DNA of 11,779 nt from Balneolales bacterium. Its GTDB lineage: Bacteria > Bacteroidota > Rhodothermia > Balneolales > Natronogracilivirgulaceae. The stretch covers positions 1-11,779 of the forward strand of contig SLQI01000099.1 of the NCBI GenBank assembly GCA_007131535.1, written 5' to 3'. The notes below the pieces were generated by a model. The model saw only the letters and a program-made list of their open reading frames with translations, was not told the origin of the DNA and ran no database searches. Made by a program: the position numbers and the translations under genes. Below, piece by piece: positions 6,813 through 11,779 of this stretch. The stretch's first letter is position 1, and each line of letters opens with the position of its first letter.

Positions 6813-7319
6813 ATGAATCAACACGATCTGAAATCGCGCCAGACGCCTCTAAAGCAGCAATATCGTACCGATCCCGAAAGTGCGGTTGTGACGCTAAAGG
6901 CCCAGGGGAAACTTGGTGAGGGCGTATCCTGCAAGGTAGATACCGGAAAAACAATTGCCGAAGCGGGGCTGCATCAGGCTACAGGGGGCGACGGCAGTCA
7001 ACTGTGCTCCGGGGATATGCTGCTCGAAGCTTTAGCGGCCTGTACCGGTGTCACAATGAAGGCCGTTGCAACCTCATTGGGCATTGAAATCAGAGACGGT
7101 GAAATTCGTACCGAGGGGGAGATCGACTTTCGGGGTACTCTCGGTGTGGACAAGGAGGCTCCGGTAGGATTCCGGGAAATCCGAATGTTTGCCGACCTTG
7201 ATACTGATGCTGATGACGAACAATTACAAACACTGATGAAGTTGACCGAGCGTTTTTGTGTGGTATATCAGACGATCAATAAGGGGGTAAATATATCCGT
7301 AGGCTATCACCGACGTTAA
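6813..7319 (+). CDS. OsmC/Ohr-family protein
   Basis: This 168-residue cytosolic protein has the OsmC fold pattern: N-terminal strands, then a long central helix carrying the first family cysteine in LLEALAACTGVTMKAVA (Cys77), a beta-rich part with EGEIDFRGTLG, and the second cysteine in LTERFCVVYQTI (Cys149). In characterised OsmC/Ohr proteins the two cysteines reduce organic hydroperoxides. Two further cysteines (40, 65) are present. The usual active-site arginine is not obvious, so it may be an OsmC-like YhfA-type protein rather than a proven peroxidase. It starts 72 nt after the inverted-repeat element and is followed 42 nt later by the HMA-AraC regulator on the same strand, so the two are probably an operon. 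No Shine-Dalgarno precedes the ATG. Confidence 0.87.
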   Translation: MNQHDLKSRQTPLKQQYRTDPESAVVTLKAQGKLGEGVSCKVDTGKTIAEAGLHQATGGDGSQLCSGDMLLEALAACTGVTMKAVATSLGIEIRDGEIRTEGEIDFRGTLGVDKEAPVGFREIRMFADLDTDADDEQLQTLMKLTERFCVVYQTINKGVNISVGYHRR

Positions 7320-7361
7320 GGTTTAGGATATGCTAAAAACTTGTATTCAATATGAAAGCCC

Positions 7362-7952
7362 ATGAACAGTGACAATTCCAAAAACATCGATATCAAGATT
7401 AAACACATGGTGTGTGATCGCTGTGTAGAGCGGGTCCGGGATGTTTTGGAAAATTCGGGCTTTCATTCTGAGGAGGTAAACCTGGGTTATGCCCGTATTT
7501 CCGTTATGGAGCAAGGTGATTGGGTCCGATTGAAGAATGATCTTTACGAGGCCGGGTTCGAATTGGTTGAAGATGCTGAAACACAGCGGGTCGAGCAGAT
7601 CAAAGCTGTTCTGATAACGCATCTGAATGAGCTACAGGAGGGATCTGCTAAACCGAAAAAACTTTCGGAACTGCTCACCTCGCGCATACCATGGCATTAC
7701 GAAGGGTTGAGCCGGTCGTTTCGCCAGGCTACAGGTGTTACCATTGAGCGTTATTTCATCCTGTTGAAGATTGAAAAAGTAAAAGAACTTCTTGAATACG
7801 GTGAGCTGACGCTGGCTCAGATCGCTGACCGGCTGGGATACAGCAGTAGCCAGCATCTTTCGGGGCAGTTTAAAAAAGAAACGGGAGTATCGGTGAGTGA
7901 ATATCGTAAAAACGGCAAACCGGTACGGAAGCGCCTGAATGAGGTGGGGTAA
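7362..7952 (+). CDS. HMA-AraC fusion: probable metal-sensing transcription regulator
   Basis: This 196-residue protein joins two domains. Residues 9-70 form a heavy-metal-associated (HMA, beta-alpha-beta-beta-alpha-beta) domain with HMVCDRC, giving a CxxC pair Cys18/Cys21 that in HMA domains binds Cu(I), Zn(II) or similar ions. Residues 101-183 form an AraC/XylS DNA-binding domain with two HTH units: LSRSFRQATGVTIERYF (116-132) and LTLAQIADRLGYSSSQHLSG (149-168), ending GVSVSEYRK. The usual AraC arabinose-type cupin is absent. Proteins of this layout occur widely in Bacteroidota, often beside heavy-metal transporters, but I know of no well-characterised member. It lies 42 nt after OsmC and faces a P1B-type ATPase, the obvious regulatory target. 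The claim that it senses the metal exported by that ATPase is inference. Confidence 0.88.
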   Translation: MNSDNSKNIDIKIKHMVCDRCVERVRDVLENSGFHSEEVNLGYARISVMEQGDWVRLKNDLYEAGFELVEDAETQRVEQIKAVLITHLNELQEGSAKPKKLSELLTSRIPWHYEGLSRSFRQATGVTIERYFILLKIEKVKELLEYGELTLAQIADRLGYSSSQHLSGQFKKETGVSVSEYRKNGKPVRKRLNEVG

Positions 7953-7973
7953 CCGGTGATTTCTTAAAGGTAC

Positions 7974-8183
7974 TAATTAGTGTTTGTAAGAAAACTCATG
8001 ATGCCATTTGGAAACAACAGGTAATTAAGGTAAATCAGTAGATTAAGAAAAATTGGGTATTTGGCTCCATGAGTTGCTTTAAACACCACCTGAATTCCTG
8101 AATTACCGAATATACTGCATATACTGCACCAGATATTGGCATTTTTTTTAAGATACTACCACTTTTCTTACCGGCACTAATTA
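7974..8183. repeat. 210-bp inverted-repeat unit between regulator and ATPase
   Basis: Arms of 21 nt at 7974-7994 and 8163-8183 are inverted copies with 18 of 21 bases identical: TAATTAGTG, a variable centre, then TAAGAAAA. A second inner pair, ACTCATG (7994-8000) against CATGAGT (8068-8074) with nearby GCCA/TGGC, nests inside. TTAAAG stands just outside both arms (7964-7969, 8189-8194). The unit fills nearly all of the convergent gap, which has no other convincing gene. It may be a decayed small mobile element or an RNA structure acting as a terminator region. Confidence 0.45.
8111..8128. repeat. Tandem 9-bp direct repeat
   Basis: TATACTGCA occurs twice head to tail (8111-8119, 8120-8128) inside the inverted-repeat unit. 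This is probably a simple slippage product. No function is apparent. Confidence 0.4.
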
Positions 8184-8212
8184 ATTTGTTAAAGATGGAT
8201 TGCTGGTGAACA

Positions 8213-10633
8213 TCAGGCCTTGTAACCCAATAGTCGAAGCGCATTTAAGACTACCACCAGGGTTGAGCCTTCATGAAGCAGTACGGCGACCGCCATATTG
8301 GCATAACCAAACAGCGTTACCGGAACGAGAAACGCAATCATACCGAGGCTGATCCACAAATTTTGTTTGATGATGGTTCGGGTATACCGGCCTAAGCCGA
8401 TGGCTCCCGGCAGGCGGTCCAGGTGATCGGCCATAAGCGCGATATCGGCGGTCTCGAGGGCAACATCCGACCCGGCGGCTCCCATGGCGATGCCCACCGA
8501 TGAAGAAGCCATTGCCGGTGCATCGTTAACTCCGTCACCAACCATACCCACATTTCGTCCCCCCTTCTGAAGGCGTTGTAGCGCTTTAACTTTGTCCTCC
8601 GGTAACAGGCCGCCCAAATTCTGATCAATGCCGATTTTCTTACCGATAGCATCAGCCACATGCTGATGATCCCCGGAAAGCATGATCATCTCATTGATAC
8701 CCATTTGTTTTAGTTTGCTGATAACTTCAGCTGCCACCGGCCTCGGGGTATCCATCATTGCAATGGCACCGAGAATCCGGCTGCCTTTTTGTACCACCAT
8801 CATGGTATTGCCTTCCCGGGAATACCGGTCGATATCACCGGCCAGCGATACCGGGAGCGTGGAATCGGAGCTTTCAAGAAACCATTCGGGTTTACCAATG
8901 CGTACAAGTTCTCCGTTAAGACGGGCTTCGATGCCTTTACCGGAAACCGAATGTACATCAGTGGCTTCCGGAAGGTTGGGTTCGCTAAGTCGTTTTAATC
9001 CGTCGCGGACCACAGACCGGGCCAGGGGATGGTCAATTTGCTGCTCAACGGCCACCGCCGCGATGAGTAGTTCATTTTCAGAATAACCAGAAACCGGTAT
9101 AATATCGGTAATGCGGGGGTCGCCTTCGGTAAGCGTTCCGGTTTTGTCAAACGCAAGCGCATCCAGGCTTCCGAGTTGTTCCAGCGGGCCTCCGCCTTTT
9201 ACCAGAATGCCAATTCGAGCAGCACGAGCAATACCGCTGAGGATAGCGCTGGGTGTGGAAATAGCCAGAGCGCAGGGGCTCGCGGCTACCATTACGGCCA
9301 TCGCCCGGTAAAATGAAGCCGAAAACGGTTCATCAATAACCATCCAGGCAAAATGCAGCATGGCTACGAAAACCAGAATCACTGGCACAAACCATTTTTC
9401 AAATTTTTCAGCAAAACGTTGAGTCGGGGATTTATGGGTTTGCGCCTCCTGTACAAGCTGAATAACCCGCGCCAGCGTACTGTCCGAGGCGGCGCCGGTT
9501 AGCTCCACATCCATAGCCGAACTTCCGTTGATGGAGCCGGCAAAAATCTTATGATCAGAGGGGATACTGCGCAGGTCTTTACGGGCGGCTTCGATGTTAT
9601 CCACAGGGTATTTATCAACCGGAATGCTCTCTCCGGTGATAGGAGATTGATCCACGTCGCTTTGACCCTGGATAACGAACCCGTCGGCGGGAAACCGTTC
9701 TCCCGGTTTTACCAATACGACGTCTCCCGGTCTGAGATCTTCAATCGGTACTGTTCGCAATTCAGAACCATCCCGCAGAACGGCCTCATGAGGCGTTAGA
9801 TCCGACAAGGCATTGATCGCCCGACGGGCTCTGCCCATAGCATAATGTTCAAGTGCATGACCCAGACTGAATAGGAATAATAACAACGCACCTTCTGCCC
9901 AATGACCCAGAATCGCAGCACCGATAGCAGCTACCAGCATCAACAGGTGGATGTTGAATTTGAGGGCTTTCAGGCTGCGGTAGACATCAATTGAGGTATA
10001 AAAACCTCCGAAAAAATAAGCGGCAAGATAAAAGCCAAGTGAGACGGTAGCCGGAATCGCGGTGAAGGTTGCTATAATCCAACCGGTAGCCAGGAAAAAG
10101 CCACATAGCAGGGAGAATACCAGTTCAACCTCATGTTTTACAAAGGAAGCAAACCGGGAAACCCTTTGTTTGAGGGAACGATCTTCCTGCCCGTCCAGTC
10201 CCTTTTGGGTTAAGAGCCGGCGTATAGTCTCACCATCAAGTTGGCGTTTATCGTATTCAATCCGCACTTTGCCGTCAAAAGACGGACTGGCTTCAAATAT
10301 TCCGGGTTCATCACTCAGAATGTCGGCCGCCATTTGATTGCGGCGGTCTTGCTGTATCCCGTTTACTTCAAGCTCAAGGTGGCCGATCTTGCTGCTGATC
10401 TCCGTACCGCAATTCCGGGCGATGGTTTCAATATCCGATGCAGTAAGCTCTTTTCGATTGAAAGTAACTTCCAGCATGGCCATACCCCCGGCCCGATCAG
10501 TTTCGGAAATTGAGGCTGATTCGATACCGGAATGTGCCTGAAGTTTTTCAATCAGTAGCTCTACACAATGATCCCGTTCATCCGGAATATCGGGTAAGAG
10601 GACAGAGAGATCGAGCTTAGTGAGATCCGACAT
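8213..10633 (-). CDS. P1B-4-type heavy-metal efflux P-type ATPase (Co/Fe/Zn class)
   Basis: This 806-residue inner-membrane ATPase pumps metal ions out of the cytosol. It shows the actuator TGES (333-336), the metal-site SPC motif (452-454), the phosphorylation site DKTGT (Asp496), the P1B His-Pro pair (535-536), the hinge GDGVND (699-704), and HEGS in the last membrane helix (787-790). SPC plus HEGx(S/T) defines the P1B-4 group (CoaT, CtpD, PfeT/ZosA relatives), known for Co(II), Fe(II), Zn(II) or Ni(II), and argues against a CPC copper pump. The N-terminus is unusual for that group: about 150 residues that look like two HMA-type folds (about 7-80 and 84-148) with no CxxC; only isolated Cys23 and Cys75 remain. 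It converges with the HMA-AraC regulator gene and is divergent from the DsbA-like gene. Metal identity is inferred from motifs only. Confidence 0.92.
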   Translation of the reverse strand: MSDLTKLDLSVLLPDIPDERDHCVELLIEKLQAHSGIESASISETDRAGGMAMLEVTFNRKELTASDIETIARNCGTEISSKIGHLELEVNGIQQDRRNQMAADILSDEPGIFEASPSFDGKVRIEYDKRQLDGETIRRLLTQKGLDGQEDRSLKQRVSRFASFVKHEVELVFSLLCGFFLATGWIIATFTAIPATVSLGFYLAAYFFGGFYTSIDVYRSLKALKFNIHLLMLVAAIGAAILGHWAEGALLLFLFSLGHALEHYAMGRARRAINALSDLTPHEAVLRDGSELRTVPIEDLRPGDVVLVKPGERFPADGFVIQGQSDVDQSPITGESIPVDKYPVDNIEAARKDLRSIPSDHKIFAGSINGSSAMDVELTGAASDSTLARVIQLVQEAQTHKSPTQRFAEKFEKWFVPVILVFVAMLHFAWMVIDEPFSASFYRAMAVMVAASPCALAISTPSAILSGIARAARIGILVKGGGPLEQLGSLDALAFDKTGTLTEGDPRITDIIPVSGYSENELLIAAVAVEQQIDHPLARSVVRDGLKRLSEPNLPEATDVHSVSGKGIEARLNGELVRIGKPEWFLESSDSTLPVSLAGDIDRYSREGNTMMVVQKGSRILGAIAMMDTPRPVAAEVISKLKQMGINEMIMLSGDHQHVADAIGKKIGIDQNLGGLLPEDKVKALQRLQKGGRNVGMVGDGVNDAPAMASSSVGIAMGAAGSDVALETADIALMADHLDRLPGAIGLGRYTRTIIKQNLWISLGMIAFLVPVTLFGYANMAVAVLLHEGSTLVVVLNALRLLGYKA

Positions 10634-10696
10634 AGAGTGCGTAACGTAAATTCATGAGTGAGACCGTAGCAGCCTTCATATAAATCAGGACAACCT

Positions 10697-10711
10697 AAAA
10701 TAACGTATTTT
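10697..10711. promoter_or_regulatory. Candidate operator upstream of the ATPase
   Basis: AAAATA-ACG-TATTTT is a perfect 6-3-6 inverted repeat about 65 nt upstream of the ATPase start. It is AT-rich, so chance is possible. Its position fits a regulator binding site for the ATPase promoter. Confidence 0.25.
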
Positions 10712-10810
10712 GAAACGATATGTGCATTCAGACCTTCACCGACAACTACATAAAAATAAGTTTGGCTGTGACATAATGCCTTACTATTATTTTCCGCAGA
10801 TCGTTATAAG

Positions 10811-10850
10811 CCTGCCATTATTCACAAATTTTCTTGGTGAAAAATGCAGG
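10811..10850. mobile_element. 40-bp palindromic relative of the MITE ends
   Basis: The left part CCTGCCATTATTCAC (10811-10825) and right part GTGAAAAATGCAGG (10837-10850) are near-perfect inverted copies around an 11-nt centre. The right 20 nt match the right end of the 164-bp element (6721-6740) with one mismatch, and both are followed by TTAG. The left flank is TAAG rather than TTAG, so a target duplication is only approximate. It looks like a mostly deleted copy or a fused pair of ends. As RNA it would form a strong hairpin 72 nt before the DsbA-like ATG. Confidence 0.6.
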
Positions 10851-10857
10851 TTAGAAG

Positions 10858-10879
10858 GCTTTGCAAAGCATACTATAAA
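10858..10879 (+). promoter_or_regulatory. Palindrome and possible promoter of the DsbA-like gene
   Basis: GCTTTGCAAAGC (10858-10869) is a perfect 12-bp palindrome. TATAAA (10874-10879) could be a -10 box, with TTAGAA (10851-10856) 17 nt upstream as a weak -35. If so, the palindrome fills the spacer, a typical operator position. The -35 would start at the edge of the inverted-repeat element. Confidence 0.3.
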
Positions 10880-10921
10880 GGATTGAAACCTTTGACAGGA
10901 ACATAAAAATTGGAATTACTC

Positions 10922-11554
10922 ATGCGAGTTACGACTATAACGTTATTATTGGGATTTCTGGTGGCACTGCCGCTCCATGCCGCCGGGTTTGAAACGGAAG
11001 CGGATATTAAGCAAAATCAGCAGGGGCCTGAGCGCATCGAAAATGTTGATGAGGTGATGGCCGAAGTCCTCGGAATCAATCCGGACCCGGACAAGGTGAT
11101 GATTTATGTGTTTTCCGATTATGACTGTCCGCATTGCCGAAGCCTGAGCCCCAGGCTCGATCAACTCAGTGAAAACTATGCCGATGATGTTTCGGTCATC
11201 TATGTTCCGTTTCCGGCTCTGCAACGTTCCAGAGGGATACGGGCAGCCATGGCGACGCTTTGTGCCGACCAATACGGCTACCGAAGCGAACTGGTTACCT
11301 ATCTTGTTGATAACTGGTCCGATGTGGATGCAGAAACTATAGGGGAGGCCCATCAGCATTTTGATGACATTGCATCCGGAAGCTGGAGAAGCTGCCTTAC
11401 CGATGATGCCATGCGCCAAAAGCAAAATGAGATTATCGATACCGCTCGTGAATTAGGCATCTCAAGCGTACCGACCACAATTATTGACGGATATAAAATT
11501 ACCGGAGGGGTAGATTACGATACCCTGCAGCAAATAGTGGAATTTGTAAAGTGA
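10922..11554 (+). CDS. Exported DsbA-like thiol:disulfide oxidoreductase
   Basis: This 210-residue protein has a signal peptide (MRVTTITLLLGFLVALPLHA, cleavage about residue 20) and a thioredoxin-fold domain. The active site is FSDYDCPHCRSLS with CPHC at 69-72, the DsbA-type dipeptide, and the cis-proline loop is SSVPTT (Pro184). A helical insert between them carries a second cysteine pair, Cys114 and Cys158. It probably forms or exchanges disulfides in periplasmic proteins; the DSBA/Thioredoxin_4 families both fit. A TTG at 10910 would add four residues (MELL) and has a better-spaced AGGA upstream (10897-10900), but it puts a Glu into the n-region, so I prefer the ATG at 10922. It is divergent from the metal ATPase. 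A DsbB-like partner is not in the window. Confidence 0.87.
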   Translation: MRVTTITLLLGFLVALPLHAAGFETEADIKQNQQGPERIENVDEVMAEVLGINPDPDKVMIYVFSDYDCPHCRSLSPRLDQLSENYADDVSVIYVPFPALQRSRGIRAAMATLCADQYGYRSELVTYLVDNWSDVDAETIGEAHQHFDDIASGSWRSCLTDDAMRQKQNEIIDTARELGISSVPTTIIDGYKITGGVDYDTLQQIVEFVK

Positions 11555-11594
11555 ACTGCCGAAGCAGGTTAAGTGATTGCAGTCCGGTCGGTCA

Positions 11595-11779
11595 TCAGGA
11601 CAGCAGAGTTAACTCAATGTGTTCGGCTTTGTGCTTTTCGGTATCGTAAACTCCAATGGTCGGGCTCATTCTAAAGCCGTGTACGGATCCCGGATTAAAT
11701 GATAGCGTTTGGCCATGCAAATGTTTCTCCGGGGTGTGAGTATGGCCGGTTATCACCAAATCATAATTCCCGCATTGAA
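11595..11779 (-). CDS. YfcE/MJ0936-type metallophosphoesterase (partial, N-terminus outside window)
   Basis: Only the last 60 residues are visible; the gene enters from the right edge. The frame reads CGNYDLVITGHTHTPEKH, then SFNPGSVHGFRM. GHTHTP and NPGS are the C-terminal metal-ligand and product-site motifs of small calcineurin-like phosphoesterases of the YfcE/MJ0936 kind, which hydrolyse phosphodiesters with a two-metal centre. A final beta pair (TIGVYDTEKHKAEHIELTLL) ends the protein, and two consecutive TGA stops follow. It converges with the DsbA-like gene across a 40-nt gap that holds a short hairpin, CTGC-CGAA-GCAG (11556-11567), without a U-run. Confidence 0.85.
   Translation of the reverse strand, partial: QCGNYDLVITGHTHTPEKHLHGQTLSFNPGSVHGFRMSPTIGVYDTEKHKAEHIELTLLS

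Larger units (their letters stand above)
10634..10921. other. Divergent regulatory region, ATPase / DsbA-like gene
   Basis: Close to 290 nt without a gene separate the leftward ATPase from the rightward DsbA-like gene. It contains a TAACGTA heptamer twice (10642-10648, 10701-10707), an AT-rich inverted repeat (10697-10711), the 40-bp MITE-related palindrome (10811-10850) and a 12-bp palindrome with a possible -10 box near the DsbA start. This is the most likely site for metal-dependent control of the ATPase. Confidence 0.4.

Noticed and set aside
6734..6919. 61-codon frame beginning in the right end of the MITE
   Set aside because: It overlaps the OsmC gene in another frame and lacks an RBS or family pattern.
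8035..8244. 69-codon minus-strand frame in the convergent gap
   Set aside because: It starts inside the ATPase 3' end, overlaps the inverted-repeat unit, has no RBS and no recognisable family pattern, so it is probably a chance frame.
8682..9311. Plus-strand frames inside the ATPase gene
   Set aside because: They are antisense shadows, rich in Ser/Arg/Pro, and the ATPase motifs occupy the opposite strand.
10741..10830. Fur-box-like AT stretches (ATAATG, ATTATT) upstream of the DsbA-like gene
   Set aside because: No convincing match to the palindromic Fur consensus; part of the similarity comes from the MITE end CCTGCNATTATTCAC.
10946..11425. 159-codon minus-strand frame opposite the DsbA-like gene
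   Set aside because: The plus strand has a signal peptide, CPHC and the cis-Pro loop, while the reverse frame has no recognisable features.

Overview
The window is protein-coding DNA of middling GC from a Gram-negative, two-membrane bacterium. Evidence for this is a lipoprotein signal on an RlpA-type protein, an OprP-type outer-membrane porin, and exported TPR and DsbA-like proteins. Most genes lack a clear Shine-Dalgarno sequence, one start has a Bacteroidota-style TAnnTTTG box, and the HMA-AraC regulator belongs to a type I know mainly from Bacteroidota and relatives. I therefore infer the Bacteroidota/Balneolota/Rhodothermota side of the FCB group. The phylum is an inference, not a reading. 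No tRNA, rRNA, CRISPR array or complete insertion sequence was seen.

Left part (1-3803), housekeeping genes: the 5' half of an rlpA-like lipoprotein gene (minus, cut by the window edge); a stand-alone CBS-pair protein with a strong RBS and its own intrinsic terminator; a SAM-dependent methyltransferase; a secreted TPR protein (minus) resembling the RMDN family; and, divergent from it, a ketopantoate reductase (panE).

Middle (3769-6405), minus strand: an SLC13/DASS sodium:anion symporter gene followed 48 nt later by an OprP/OprO-like porin gene. Together they look like an anion uptake route across both membranes. The porin 3' end overlaps the panE 3' end by 35 nt.

Right part (6577-11554), metal and redox genes: an OsmC-like protein and a small regulator that fuses a CxxC heavy-metal-associated domain to an AraC helix-turn-helix domain (plus strand) converge on a P1B-4-type metal-efflux ATPase (SPC and HEGS motifs). 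A DsbA-like exported thiol protein is divergent from the ATPase. The likely logic is that the HMA-AraC protein senses a metal and controls the efflux ATPase and perhaps its own operon, while OsmC and the DsbA-like protein handle thiol or peroxide chemistry.

Two related inverted-repeat elements lie on either side of the OsmC/regulator/ATPase block. One is a 164-bp MITE-like element with perfect 14-bp terminal inverted repeats and a 4-bp TTAG duplication (6577-6740). The other is a 40-bp near-palindrome carrying the same end sequence (10811-10850). A third, unrelated inverted repeat with 21-nt arms fills the convergent gap between regulator and ATPase. The window ends in the 3' part of a YfcE-type phosphoesterase gene.
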